Assembly: GCA_963702235.1 (NCBI GenBank)
Contig: CAVPBZ010000021.1
Span: 216,230-280,229, forward strand
DNA from: PALSA-505 sp963702235
Lineage (GTDB): Bacteria > Actinomycetota > Actinomycetes > Streptosporangiales > Streptosporangiaceae
Length of the DNA stretch: 64,000 nt
Direction: 5' to 3'
The translations under genes were made by a program, and so were the position numbers. The notes below the pieces were generated by a model. The model saw only the letters and a list, made by a program, of their open reading frames with translations. It ran no database searches and had not been told where the DNA came from. Shown here one piece after another: positions 8,107 to 17,108 of the stretch; position 1 is the first letter of the stretch, and each line of letters starts with the position of its first letter.

Positions 8107-8709
8107 ATGGCCGATTCTGACCGCCGGAGCACGTTGCTGGATTCTTACGAGAACGCTGCTGTGATCGTGTCAGGAATAGTTGCTGACGAGCTCGGCCACC
8201 CTGCACCGTGTCCCAAGTACGACGTGGCCGGACTGATCGACCACCTCGTCGAAGCGGGCCACCGGGCGGCCGCTCTCGGCCGCGGGCAGGCACCCCCGCC
8301 CGGAGACAAGTCCCCTCACGTGGAGCTGTCCGACGCGCCCGGTCAGCTACGTAGCGCTGCGGAGGAGGCGGCACAAGCATGGGGCGACAATTCCAGCTTG
8401 TCGTTGAGGTACACAATGCCGTGGGGCGAGGAGTACACGGGGGCCACCCTGGTGGACATGTACCTGGCAGAGCTGGCCGCACATGCCTGGGACTTGGCCA
8501 GGGCCACCGGACAGATCGACAAGTTGGATCCTTCTCTCGCCTTGCCGGCACTCGAGGGGGCACGGGCCGTGATCAAACCTCAGTACCGCAACATGGTCGA
8601 GCCTGGAGCCCCTTTCGGGGCGGAGGTCTACCCAGCTCCCGGTGCTGACGACTGGGAACGCCTCTCTGCCTTCATGGGACGCGACCCACGGACAACGCTC
8701 GGTCTATAA
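8107..8709 (+). CDS. TIGR03086-type mycothiol-dependent enzyme fold protein
   Basis: 200 residues of the DinB/maleylpyruvate-isomerase N-terminal fold. Recognisable elements are DVAGLIDHLVEAGHRAA near residue 40 (first metal-ligand His region) and DMYLAELAAHAWDLARATGQ near residue 120 (H-x-W-D, the conserved end of the metal site). Members are metal-binding and often mycothiol-dependent; the substrate is unknown. GAGGAGGAA lies 8 bases before the ATG at 8107. The stop codon at 8707-8709 lies against the IS21 target duplication, so the element inserted just behind the gene without damaging it. Confidence 0.75.
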   Translation: MADSDRRSTLLDSYENAAVIVSGIVADELGHPAPCPKYDVAGLIDHLVEAGHRAAALGRGQAPPPGDKSPHVELSDAPGQLRSAAEEAAQAWGDNSSLSLRYTMPWGEEYTGATLVDMYLAELAAHAWDLARATGQIDKLDPSLALPALEGARAVIKPQYRNMVEPGAPFGAEVYPAPGADDWERLSAFMGRDPRTTLGL

Positions 8710-8770
8710 ACATGTCGCTTGCCAGCGTGATGGGACCGGGGTGTTGCCACGAGGAAGGGACCGCCTTTGG

Positions 8771-9586
8771 TCATGAGTGATCATGGTGGTTTCCTTTCTC
8801 CTCGTCAACGGACACGCTTGTGCTGCTGGTGATGGATGGCTTCTGGCGGCGCCGGTAGGACTCGCCCTCGATGACCAGTTCGTGGGCGGTGGAGGCGAGC
8901 CGGTTGACGGCGGACTGGGCCAGCAGCGGGTCGGCCATCATGGCCAGCCATTCCTCAGCGGTGCGATTCGAGGTCACCACGGTCGAGGCGCGCTGGTGGC
9001 GTTCGACGCAGAGCTGGTAGAAGTCGGCGGTCTCGGTCGGATCCAGCGGCTGCAGCGCGAAATCGTCCAGGATCAGCAGCTCGACGGTGGCGAGGCGACG
9101 CATCTCGTAGTCGAGGGTGTTGTCGAGGCGGGCTGCCTTGAGCCGCTTGAACAGCTTGGCTGCGGGAGCCATGTGCACGGTGCGCCGCCTCCGGATGGCG
9201 ATGTGGCCCAGCGCGCAGGCCAGGTGGGTCTTGCCGACGCCGACCGGTCCCAGCAGCAGGGCGCCGTGCGGGCCGTCGAGGAACCGCAGGCTGACCAGCT
9301 CGTTCCACAGCTGGCGGTCGTAGGAGACGGCTGCGCTCTGGTCCCAGGTGTCGAGCCGCATGCCGGAGTCGAGCCCGGCGGCGCGGGCGCGCAGCGACGC
9401 GGACTTGGCTTCCCGGCGGGCGTGCTCGTCGGCCAGGACGAGCTCGAGGAAGTCAGCATGAGTCATCTTCTGCTGCCGGGCCAGGACCAGCCGGTCGGGC
9501 AGGGTGGCCAGCATCTGGCCGAGCTTGAGCGCCCGCAGCGTGGTGCGCAGGTCCGGGCTCACGGTGTCGCGGATGGTGGCGGTCAC
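8771..9586 (-). CDS. istB: IS21 helper ATPase IstB
   Basis: 271 residues, a DnaC/DnaA-like AAA+ ATPase that partners the IstA transposase in target choice and strand transfer. Walker A is GPVGVGKTHLA (around residue 112), Walker B is VELLILDDFALQPL, and a sensor follows at TVVTSNRTAEEWL. The GTG start overlaps the istA stop as GTGA, with GGAGGAG ahead, so the two are translationally coupled. Length is normal for the family. Confidence 0.92.
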   Translation of the reverse strand: MTATIRDTVSPDLRTTLRALKLGQMLATLPDRLVLARQQKMTHADFLELVLADEHARREAKSASLRARAAGLDSGMRLDTWDQSAAVSYDRQLWNELVSLRFLDGPHGALLLGPVGVGKTHLACALGHIAIRRRRTVHMAPAAKLFKRLKAARLDNTLDYEMRRLATVELLILDDFALQPLDPTETADFYQLCVERHQRASTVVTSNRTAEEWLAMMADPLLAQSAVNRLASTAHELVIEGESYRRRQKPSITSSTSVSVDEEKGNHHDHS

Positions 9587-11169
9587 CGGCTCTCCTCCTT
9601 CCCGCCGGGGATGAGCGTCAGCTGGGTGCCGCCGGGCCGGTATTCGACCGGGTCGCGCGCGAACCGGGCAGTGGCCGCGGTGGCAGGGACCGGCGGCGGG
9701 GGCGTGTTCTCGGTTGCCTTTTCCAGCATCGAGGCGATCTTGGTGACGCTGACCACGTCCAGGTCGAGAGCGCGCTGGCAGGCGGTGTCAACCGGGCCGG
9801 GGCCGTAGCGGCGGACCAGCCCGAGCAGCCGGTAGACCTGCCGCATCTTGGTCCAGGGCAGGTCGGTATCCAGCAGCCGGTCCGCATAGACGCCCACGCT
9901 GTCCCCGTGCCGCCGCGCCGCCCCGGCGAGGGAGGCGACGTCGCGCATCGCATAGGTGGTCTTCTCGGCCGGCAGGTCAGCCGGGTCGGTGGACCGCCGG
10001 CCCGGCTGCTGACGGGGGTGTGTCTTGACCAGCTGGCCGCGGTGAAACAGCTTGACCAGGGCCGAGTCGGCGCGGGCGTCCAGGTGGCAGCCGAGGTAAT
10101 CCTGCGGCGCCGAATACAGCGCCCGGCCGACCTCGACATGGAAGTCGCGGTGCACCTTGACCCGGGTGAACACCGGCACGTCATAAGGCAGGCTGAGCGG
10201 CAGCAGCGCCGCTGCCTCGAATTCGGCGAACACCTCCGCCGGGCGGGCCTGGATGGTGCCGTGGATGCGCATCCCGGCCACGTTGCGGCACCACGCTTCC
10301 GCCCGCGCCTGCGCGTCGGACAGGCCGGTGAAATGCTCGCCGGCGAAGAAGTTGCCGCGCACGTACTGCACCGCCCGCTCCACCTTCGGCTTGTCCTTCG
10401 GCGACCGGACCCGCGCTGGGTCGGTGGCGAAGCCGCAGTGCTGCGCGTAATCCAGCCACCCGGCGGTGAGCCGCGGGTTGACCGCGTCCGCGTCGGTGAC
10501 GATCGCCGACGCGTTGTCCGGGATGAGGACCTTGAACACGCCGCCGAAGAACACCCACGCGGCCTCGCACCCGGCGATGAACGCGGCCAGCGTCTGGGTG
10601 AAGCTCAGCCACACGAACATGTGCCGCGAATAGCACCCAGTGAAGATCAGCGCGTGCACCTTGCGCTGCCGCCCGGTCACCGGGTCGGCCAGCAGGCCCA
10701 GATACCCGAAGTCCAGCTGGCACTCCGCGCCGGGCTCGCCGTCGGCGACCCGCACCGTGGACGCGGTCCGGCCGAAGCCGCACCGCTCCACGCAGAACCG
10801 GTGCAGCGTCCGGTACGGCACCACGACGCCCTGCCGCTCCAGCAGTATCCCGATCTTGACCACCGACAGGCCCGCCTTCACCTGCGCCTTGATCTCGCCG
10901 TGGCGGGCCTCCAGCAGGTTCCACGCCAGGCCGTGCCCGCCCGGCCGGGCCGGGCGGACCACCTGCGCGACCTGGCCGACCAGCTCATCCGACAGCTGCC
11001 CGGCCCCGCCATCCCGGGCCAGCCCCGCCGCCACCGCCGCGTCCACATACCGGCGGGCGGTCTTACGATCCACCCCCGCCTGCTCAGCCACCCGGCGCAG
11101 CCCGGCACCAGCCAGCCACGCCCGCAGCACCTCACGGATCTCAGTCACGGCAACCTCCCGGAAAGCCAT
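9583..11169 (-). CDS. istA: IS21 transposase IstA
   Basis: 528 residues. An N-terminal helix-turn-helix (AGLRRVAEQAGVDRKTARRYVDAA) for end binding is followed by an RNase H-fold rve domain. D-D-E candidates are the Asp in ECQLDFGYLG, the Asp in VLIPDNASAIV and the Glu in SPKDKPKVERAVQYVR. The C-terminal third has the Mu-like beta barrel and basic tail. It cuts and joins the IS ends with IstB. The ATG at 11169 is preferred over the upstream TTG. The gene is intact and overlaps istB by 4 bases. Confidence 0.92.
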   Translation of the reverse strand: MAFREVAVTEIREVLRAWLAGAGLRRVAEQAGVDRKTARRYVDAAVAAGLARDGGAGQLSDELVGQVAQVVRPARPGGHGLAWNLLEARHGEIKAQVKAGLSVVKIGILLERQGVVVPYRTLHRFCVERCGFGRTASTVRVADGEPGAECQLDFGYLGLLADPVTGRQRKVHALIFTGCYSRHMFVWLSFTQTLAAFIAGCEAAWVFFGGVFKVLIPDNASAIVTDADAVNPRLTAGWLDYAQHCGFATDPARVRSPKDKPKVERAVQYVRGNFFAGEHFTGLSDAQARAEAWCRNVAGMRIHGTIQARPAEVFAEFEAAALLPLSLPYDVPVFTRVKVHRDFHVEVGRALYSAPQDYLGCHLDARADSALVKLFHRGQLVKTHPRQQPGRRSTDPADLPAEKTTYAMRDVASLAGAARRHGDSVGVYADRLLDTDLPWTKMRQVYRLLGLVRRYGPGPVDTACQRALDLDVVSVTKIASMLEKATENTPPPPVPATAATARFARDPVEYRPGGTQLTLIPGGKEESR

Positions 11170-11335
11170 CCCCCGAACCCCCAAGTCGATCGACTTGAAG
11201 GCACCCGGTACCGGAAGTGATCAAGACCGCCAAGCCGACACGCCCGGTGGTCCCATCACTGGCAACCAGGTGGTCCCATGCTCGTGGCAGAAAACCCCGA
11301 AAAGTGGTCCCATGCTCGTGGCAGGCGACAAAACA

Positions 11336-11617
11336 CCACGGCCTTCGGATCGGAATCCTCCGGTCAGGGCTTCGGGTACCCAACCCGAAGGTCTCGTCGT
11401 AGTTATTGACGCCGATATGTACCTACGACCACCTGGAATTGCGACCTCGCTCGATATTCGGGCGCGCTCTGCGTGGATCCAATCCGACGGCGTGCGCGGG
11501 CAGGTCGGAGAAGATCAACGCAGGTCAGGCGGCGCTTACCTCGTCGAGCCAGAGCACAGTATCGACCGGCACCGTCATGGGATCGGTCGTAGTCAACGCG
11601 TAAATCGGGTCACCGCT
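11336..11617. other. No gene seen
   Basis: Short stretch beyond the IS21 right end. The minus strand could encode a tail ending LTTTDPMTVPVDTVLWLDEV before a stop near 11525, possibly the remnant of a larger protein, but nothing supports an expressed gene. Confidence 0.4.
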
Positions 11618-11702
11618 ACCAGGCCAGAGACCCCTTCCGATCAAGGAAGGGGCCTTCTGCGTGTTGTTTGTGCACGGATTTGTGCACGGACCACTGGTCA
11701 AG
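11618..11702 (+). repeat. Third, partial att module (copy C)
   Basis: Nearly identical to 889-968. It holds the last bases of the tRNA end (GCTACCA), the hairpin CCCCTTCC-GATCAA-GGAAGGGG (11631-11652), and the direct repeat TGTGCACGGATT-TGTGCACGGA (11671-11693). The upstream tRNA part is missing. Together with copies A and B it shows repeated integration or rearrangement at this locus. Confidence 0.65.
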
Positions 11703-11860
11703 GCGGCGCCTGCGCCGGGCTCCGCCGACCCGAGCCCCGGGCGTCCACTCACCAGGATTCGGCGCCTATCGAGGAAGGACGGATAAGGGCAGGAGTGCAG
11801 AAAGACGGCCACATCGCGGGGATGACCGAACACTCCTTTGCTGGCCCAAGACAGGCCGGA

Positions 11861-12109
11861 TCACCCCCAGGTCCAGGTGCCGGTGAGGAGGAAGTGGGGG
11901 TTGTAGCCGCCGAACATGACCACGGTGCCGGTGGCCGCGTCATAGGCCATCGCCGCGCCGTATCGGGCGGGCGGGCTGGCCGCCGGGGCCTGCCTGGTCC
12001 AGGTCGCGGCCGAGACAGACCCCGCCTGCGCAGCAGCCGGGGCCAGCCCCACAACGCCGCACACCGCCAGGACCGCACCCCCGGTGATCACAATCTCGCG
12101 CACCTTCAT
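11861..12109 (-). CDS. Truncated secreted kelch-repeat protein
   Basis: 82 residues. A clear ribosome-binding site (AAGGAGG, 7 bases from ATG) and a signal peptide (KVREIVITGGAVLAVCGVVGLAPAAAQA) are followed by the opening strand of one kelch blade: PARYGAAMAYDAATGTVVMFGG and TGTWTWG. Then comes a stop. Full-length kelch/galactose-oxidase-type propellers have six or more blades, so this is almost certainly the 5' end of a larger gene cut off when the copy C repeat region was joined here. It may be expressed as a short secreted peptide, but a normal function is unlikely. Confidence 0.6.
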   Translation of the reverse strand: MKVREIVITGGAVLAVCGVVGLAPAAAQAGSVSAATWTRQAPAASPPARYGAAMAYDAATGTVVMFGGYNPHFLLTGTWTWG

Positions 12110-12365
12110 GCGGGCCTCCTTAATCGCGACGCCAGACACACGCCCGGCGCGATCACGTGCTGAGCGTTCTCCGTCTTGCCGTCCGAATCGACCACTCTGC
12201 CATCCACCACGACCCTTGTGGTCTCGGTTGTGAGCGTCCCGGCTTCCGGGTCGAGCAGATCGCCAGGGTGCAGTTCGAGATGCCTTGACTCGACACTCTG
12301 GCCCCGCGCCGCGAAGCATCTGGCAGGATGTCGGTGGCTACCCGAGCGGCCTGGGGAGGGAACCC

Positions 12366-12809
12366 GTGCCTGTCCACTTTCAGTTGGTCATCGACTGTGC
12401 CGACCCGGACCGGCTGGCTCGGTTCTGGGCCGCCGCGCTGGGCTATGAGCTCGCGCCGCCCCCGGCTGGATTCGCTACCTGGAACGACTTCTACCGCGAG
12501 CTGGGGGTGCCCGAGGAGGAGCTGGTCGACGGGGCGGACAGGATCAGCGACCCGGAGGGCCACGGGCCGAGCATCTGGTTCCAGGTCGTCTCGGATGTCA
12601 AGGCGGTCAAAAACCGGCTGCACCTCGACATCCGCGCCAGTGGCGGGCGGACGGACCCCATCGATACTCGCAGGAAGCGAGTCAACGCGGAGGCCAGCCG
12701 GCTGGCCGGCCTGGGCGCCACCATCACTGGCGCATTCTCCGAGGAAGGGCTGGACCACTACGCGGTCGGGATGAAGGACCCGGAAGGCAACGAGTTCGAT
12801 ATCAACTGA
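12366..12809 (+). CDS. VOC/glyoxalase-like domain protein
   Basis: 147 residues starting at GTG 12366, with GGGAGG upstream. It opens PVHFQLVIDCADPDRLARFW and closes GLDHYAVGMKDPEGNEFDIN, the two ends of a Glyoxalase_6-type vicinal oxygen chelate fold. Metal ligands would be His4 of the first beta strand, the His in LHLDIRA and the Glu in GNEFDI. The family includes dioxygenases, resistance proteins and many uncharacterised small-molecule enzymes. Nothing nearby narrows the substrate. Monocistronic. Confidence 0.75.
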   Translation: MPVHFQLVIDCADPDRLARFWAAALGYELAPPPAGFATWNDFYRELGVPEEELVDGADRISDPEGHGPSIWFQVVSDVKAVKNRLHLDIRASGGRTDPIDTRRKRVNAEASRLAGLGATITGAFSEEGLDHYAVGMKDPEGNEFDIN

Positions 12810-13328
12810 CCGCAGCAGCCGAGGCTCGAATCACGTAAAGGTTAAGAGCACTAGCAAAGCAGGTGGCCGAACAGGGCGACCGGGGTTCGCGCCCTGGCGG
12901 CCATGGGTCGTCGTAGAGCAGAGCAAGGGTTGTAGCCGAATTAGCGCATGTCCTATATCACGGCGGCTCCTGCGGCGCCGCCGTCCGGCGCTCCCCACGC
13001 CGGGCTCCGGCCTCGGCGAGGCCCCGCCCGGCGCGCCCGGGCCGTCCCAGCTGGCGGCGGGGCTGCTGTAGCAGGCTGACTCGGCTGCCCTTTGGTCTGC
13101 ATGCAGCGTCTATCTCGCTGACGATTGTCCGGCTCGCACCCGGCGCGTCAAAGGCGCCATGCGGGCGTCGCTACCGCTATCGGCTACGCCGACCTGTGAC
13201 CCGCCGGGTGCTCCCGCGAACCTTGGCACCTGCGAGAAGAACGCAGCAGACTAGGAACCCCAACCACCCGGCTGGCTGGCCGTTTCGCGTGCTGACCGGG
13301 AACCAGCTCCGAGAGGCAGGGGTAAGTC
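12810..13328. other. Intergenic region with repeat
   Basis: 519 bases without a supported gene. It contains the second copy of the G+C-rich palindromic block at 12958-13052 (see 1333-1432). The part after it carries the upstream region of the secreted repeat protein, with AGGGG 9 bases before its ATG. Confidence 0.5.
12958..13052. repeat. G+C-rich palindromic dispersed repeat, copy 2
   Basis: Same block as 1333-1432, about 85 % alike. It begins CGGCGGCTCCTGCGGCGCCG and ends CCGGGCCGTCCC, with the same nested hairpins. Differences are scattered substitutions, several of which keep the stems paired, which would fit a conserved structured element. Confidence 0.5.
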
Positions 13329-14537
13329 ATGGGAATCCTGGCGTGGGTTACTGGCGGCTCAGGTCGGCGCACCGGGCGCTTCCTGCTCGCGGGCGGCAGA
13401 CTGCCCGCCGGTGTCGTGCTGGCCGGGCTGGTATTGACAGGCACCTCAGCCCCGGCGAGCGCGCAGACCCTGACCTGGTCAGTGGCGCCTAGCCCCAGCC
13501 CGGCTATCGCCTACAATGCCCTCGCTGGCGTGTCCTGCACCTCAGCGACCGCCTGCACGGCCGTGGGCAATTACGGCATCAACAGCAGCGTAGGCTCGAC
13601 CCTCATCGAGTCCTGGAACGGCACCACCTGGTCGGTGGTGCCCAGCCCCAACACCGCGCCCCGAAGCAGCTCCCTCAGCAGCGTGTCGTGTGTCTCGGCG
13701 ACCGCGTGCACCGCCGCTGGCTACTACTACACCGCTAGCGCCCAAAAGACCCTGATCGAGTCCTGGAACGGCACCAGCTGGACGGTGGTACCGAGCCCAA
13801 ACCGGGATGGCGACGGCAAATTCAATGGCGTGTCATGTGTCTCGGCGACGGCGTGCACGGCCGTGGGCGACTACACCACCAGCAGCGTTCGCTACCGGTC
13901 CCTGATCGAGTCCTGGAACGGCACCAGCTGGTCGGTGGTACCCAGCCCCAACCGCGCGTACGGCAGCTACCTCAACAGCGTGTCCTGCACCTCGGCGACC
14001 GCCTGCACTGCCGTAGGCAACTACACCACCACCGGGGGCGGCGCTAACGGGACCCTGATCGAGTCCTGGAACGGCACCGGCTGGTCGGTGGTGCCCAGCC
14101 CCAGCCGCGGCTCCGCCGCCTACCTCAACGGTGTGTCCTGCACCTCGGCGACCGCCTGCACCGCCGTGGGCAACTACGGCAACGTCAGCGTCACCGCCAG
14201 AACCCTGATCGAGTCCTGGAACGGGACCAGTTGGTCGGTGGTCCCCAGCCCCAACCGCGCGTACGGCAGCTACCTCAACGGCGTGTCCTGTACCTCAGCG
14301 ACCGCCTGCACTGCCGTGGGCAACTACACCACCACCGGCGGCGGCGCTAACCAGACCCTGATCGAGTCGTCGAACGGCACCGGCTGGTCTGTGGTGCCCA
14401 GCCCCAGCCGCGGCTCCGGCAGCTTCCTCAGCAGCGTGTCCTGCACCTCAGCGACCTGCACCGCCGCGGGCAATTACATCAACAAGAGCAGACACCACTA
14501 CAAGACCCTTATCGAGTCCGGGCCAGCCAGCGGGTAA
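13329..14537 (+). CDS. Secreted tandem-repeat protein
   Basis: 402 residues. An N-terminal signal sequence (GVVLAGLVLTGTSAPASA) is followed by seven to eight copies of a ~45-residue unit of the type GVSCTSATACTAVGNY ... TLIESWNGTSWSVVPSPN. Each unit has a Cys pair (SCxSATAC) that could form a disulphide, and a WNGTSW strand as in beta-propellers, so a secreted propeller of disulphide-pinned blades is likely. Function unknown. DNA repeats are highly similar (units at ~13920 and ~14240 nearly identical), suggesting recent duplication or gene conversion. No operon partner. Confidence 0.75.
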   Translation: MGILAWVTGGSGRRTGRFLLAGGRLPAGVVLAGLVLTGTSAPASAQTLTWSVAPSPSPAIAYNALAGVSCTSATACTAVGNYGINSSVGSTLIESWNGTTWSVVPSPNTAPRSSSLSSVSCVSATACTAAGYYYTASAQKTLIESWNGTSWTVVPSPNRDGDGKFNGVSCVSATACTAVGDYTTSSVRYRSLIESWNGTSWSVVPSPNRAYGSYLNSVSCTSATACTAVGNYTTTGGGANGTLIESWNGTGWSVVPSPSRGSAAYLNGVSCTSATACTAVGNYGNVSVTARTLIESWNGTSWSVVPSPNRAYGSYLNGVSCTSATACTAVGNYTTTGGGANQTLIESSNGTGWSVVPSPSRGSGSFLSSVSCTSATCTAAGNYINKSRHHYKTLIESGPASG

Positions 14538-14939
14538 CCTCCACCGCCATGCCCTCCTGCCGCCATGGCCCGGACGGGGCAGGCGCGGGGACAAGATGAG
14601 CAGCGCAACACGGGATATATGGGACAGGGGCGCTGCCCGAAAGTCAAAGGCTGTCGTGTTTCTCCATGTCATACCCAGGCGAGGCAGACGAGCGCCTGCG
14701 CCGGGCCGGTGCCTAATCGACGCACAGGATCGCACCGCGCAGAAGCCCCGTCACCGGACTTGTGCCGTGGCTGGGTCCACGGGCGCCAGGACCAGACCGG
14801 CAAGCGCGGCGAGCGGGCAGCGTAGCCGGGGGCGCCGTGACGGAGTGCCGCACTGGTCAGGAATCGAGAAGTGCCGGTCACCGGGCCGCGCCTAGCATGA
14901 GGATCGTCCCCATCGGGACTCGTAGGGGAGGAACCTGCA
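14538..14939. other. No gene seen
   Basis: Four hundred bases between the repeat protein and the DUF1801 gene. Only overlapping short frames without recognisable features occur. The last ~50 bases carry the GGGGAGGAA ribosome-binding site of the next gene. Confidence 0.5.
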
Positions 14940-15410
14940 ATGAAGGACACGCAGAGGTCGGCCCGGAGTACCAGCGGCACGGCGTCCCAGAGATTCACGG
15001 ACGAGGAGCGAGCCGCGATGAAGGAGCGCAGCCAAGAGCAGAAGGCGGCCGCGCGCCGCGGCCCGCGCGCGGCGAAGGCGGACGGGGAGAGCGACGTACT
15101 CGCGAAGATCGCCGAGATGCCGGAACCGGATCGCGTCATGGCCGAGCGGCTCCATGCCATCATCAAGACCAGCGCGCCGGCCCTCTCGCCGAGAACCTGG
15201 TACGGAATGCCCGCATACGCCAAGGACGGCAATATCGTCTGCCACTTCCAGCCCGCGGACAAGTTCAAAATGAGGTACGCGACGTTGGGCTTCAGCGACA
15301 AGGCGAACCTCGACGAAGGCGCCATGTGGCCGACCGCCTTCGCGCTGAAAGAGTTGACCGCCGCCGAAGAGGCAAGGATCAGCGCGCTCGTGAAGAAAGC
15401 GGTGAGCTGA
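14940..15410 (+). CDS. DUF1801 (YdhG-like) protein
   Basis: 156 residues. The first ~55 are charged and probably disordered. The rest is a DUF1801 alpha/beta domain with PEPDRVMAERLHAIIKTSAPALSPRTWYGMPAYAKDGNIVCHF, including the conserved W-Y-G-M-P-A-Y loop. The family includes YdhG/FrataxinYdhG-type proteins linked to iron handling in Bacillus, but the biochemical role of this branch is not settled. GGGGAGGAA lies 9 bases before the ATG. No operon partner. Confidence 0.75.
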   Translation: MKDTQRSARSTSGTASQRFTDEERAAMKERSQEQKAAARRGPRAAKADGESDVLAKIAEMPEPDRVMAERLHAIIKTSAPALSPRTWYGMPAYAKDGNIVCHFQPADKFKMRYATLGFSDKANLDEGAMWPTAFALKELTAAEEARISALVKKAVS

Positions 15411-15604
15411 GGGCTGAGCAAGCCACTGGACCCCGCCCGAGTGCGGGGCTGGGCCGGTCAGGTCCTTCGTGGTGGCATACGCCCGGGTCAGTAACCTGCC
15501 TGCTGGTGACATGAATGGACGCAGCAGACCATGATCACCGCCAGGCCTCCCTGGCAGGATTGGCCACTGGCACGACCAACGCGGCGACCGGGGAAGAGCC
15601 GGAG

Positions 15605-16141
15605 ATGAACGCACTGACCGAAGGGTGTATCCGTACCGCCCGTCCTGAAGACGCTGAGCAGATTGCGGCACTTCACGTGCGGTCCTGGCAAGCCGCATAT
15701 CGTGGCCTGCTGCTGCAGGACTATCTGGACCTGCTCGACCCGGCAGATTGGGTCGAGCGATGGCGGCGCACGCTGGGTGAGACCGACCAGGCGGCAACCG
15801 GGGTTGTGGTTGTAGTGAATGACGGCCAGATATGCGGCGCTACCTGGTTCGGCCCGACCCGCGATACGGACAACGATCCGGCGCGCGTCGCCGAACTGGT
15901 GGGCATCTACCTGCTGCCTCAGGTATGGGGCAAAGGACTAGGCCGAAACCTGATCACCGCCGCGGTGGAGCACCTGGCGTCCGCCGGATACGCGCAGGCG
16001 ACGCTATGGGTGCTGGAGTCCAACGTGCGTGCGCGCCGCTTCTACGCCAAGGCCGGATGGGCCGAAGACGGCGCCGTGAAGCAGGATGACAGGCTGGGCT
16101 TCCCGATCACCGAGGTCCGTTACCACAGGCAGTTGCCCTAG
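15605..16141 (+). CDS. GNAT-family N-acetyltransferase
   Basis: 178 residues from ATG 15605, which is preferred to the upstream ATG 15515 because the family fold starts at IRTARPEDAEQIAALHVRSW and GGGGAAGAG precedes it. The acetyl-CoA-binding motif A is visible as LVGIYLLPQVWGKGLGRNLITAA (Q-x-x-G-x-G/A pattern). Motif B follows: ATLWVLESNVRARRFYAKAGW. It transfers an acetyl group from acetyl-CoA to an amine of unknown identity. Stand-alone gene. Confidence 0.85.
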   Translation: MNALTEGCIRTARPEDAEQIAALHVRSWQAAYRGLLLQDYLDLLDPADWVERWRRTLGETDQAATGVVVVVNDGQICGATWFGPTRDTDNDPARVAELVGIYLLPQVWGKGLGRNLITAAVEHLASAGYAQATLWVLESNVRARRFYAKAGWAEDGAVKQDDRLGFPITEVRYHRQLP

Positions 16142-16220
16142 CGATTGATGCAAGCTTGGCGGGCCAAGGTGGCCTGGTCGGGGGCAGGCGGCCAGTCACG
16201 ACGCGGATGCATTCGAGCCG

Positions 16221-17108
16221 CTACGAGGCGTGTTTCAAGCGATCAGCGGCGGCGTCAAGGCGTTCGATCCATGCCGCTGCATCCACTGAACCGACAGTGC
16301 TGCCGGCCAGGCTCAGCAGGCCTTGAACAGCGACGGCCGGCAGCACACCGGAAAGGAGGATCGGCGGCCCCGTAGGCGGCAATCACCGCGTCCCAGCGCG
16401 CGGGCTCCACGGAGGACAACAGCAGCCACGCCGGGTCAAGGACGCCGGGAGCGGCCGATACGTCCTCCCAGTCCAGCAGCACCACCTCCCCGCCGGGTCC
16501 GGTCCGCATGTTCCGCACGGACGCGTCCCCGTGCACGAGGGTCAGCGGGCCCAGGTGGCCGATGTCATGCTCGCTCTCGGCGACCCTCCCCGCCAGCCGC
16601 ACGCCTAGCCAGCGCACGCCCGCGGTGAGGTCCGGACGGGAGCGAGTTCCGGCCAGACCCGATCGAACAGCTCCTCCACCAGGTCAGCGGCGGCTCCGAC
16701 CGGACGCAGCCAGGGCCACAGCTCCGGCGCGCGCCCCGCCCAGCGGCGGTGCATCCCTGACAGCAAGCGGGCGGCGGCCACAGGGTCGGCCCCGGGCCGC
16801 CAGTCAGACAAATCCTCCAGCACCAGCGTGGTGCCGTCACCCTTGTCCTCAGTCTCGTAACACCGGGGAACCCGCACACCCAGGACCGGGGCGATCTCCC
16901 GGTAGAACCGCACCTCAGCCCGGAAGCTATCCGGGGCCGCGGTGATCGAGCCGGAAGCCGGAGGTTCCCGGTGCTTCACGTAACGGGTCACCGCGCTCAT
17001 GTTATGCAGCCCCAGCGGCACCGCAACGAACGCTCCGGAGGCAGCAGTACGCAGCAGCCGGCGCCGATGGCTTGCTGTTTCGACGGTGCTGGGTTTGAGT
17101 ACATCCAT
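16221..17108 (-). pseudogene. Aminoglycoside phosphotransferase-like kinase, two frameshifts
   Basis: Three frames chain into one ~295-residue APH/choline-kinase-fold protein. The first has SFRAEVRFYREIAPVLGVRVP and TTLVLEDLSDW. The second has the catalytic loop LVHGDASVRNM (H-G-D-x-x-x-x-N) and metal site VVLLDWEDVSAAP. The third has LSGVLPAVAVQGLL and ends WIERLDAAADRLKHAS. One base is missing near 16632 and one is extra near 16352, so first and last parts share a frame. Either the gene is dead or the sequence has two errors. The annotated ATG (17108) overlaps the divergent gene start; a start at ~16999 (MSAVTRYVKH) is the alternative. Confidence 0.7.

Larger units (their letters stand above)
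8713..11330 (-). mobile_element. Complete IS21-family element
   Basis: Terminal inverted repeats of ~25 bp lie at 8713-8737 (TGTCGCTTGCCAGCG..., ending GGGACC) and 11306-11330 (GGTCCCAT...GGCAGGCGACA). Ends are TG...CA. Further inner copies of GTGGTCCCAT...TGGCA at ~11248-11290 and of the complement at ~8740-8760 are the multiple end repeats typical of IS21. A 5-bp direct repeat AAACA flanks it (8708-8712 and 11331-11335). istA and istB are both intact, so the element looks young and possibly active. Confidence 0.9.

Noticed and set aside
8777..11220. Long plus-strand frames opposite istA/istB
   Set aside because: Antisense shadows within a complete IS21 element.
12840..12905. Possible degenerate tRNA (GGGGTTCGCGCCC resembles a T arm)
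   Set aside because: No matching acceptor stem, D arm or anticodon arm could be found around it.
13500..14500. Regular DNA repeats that could be taken for a CRISPR array
   Set aside because: Units are ~135 bp, lie in one open reading frame and encode protein repeats; no short palindromic repeat with unique spacers anywhere in the window.
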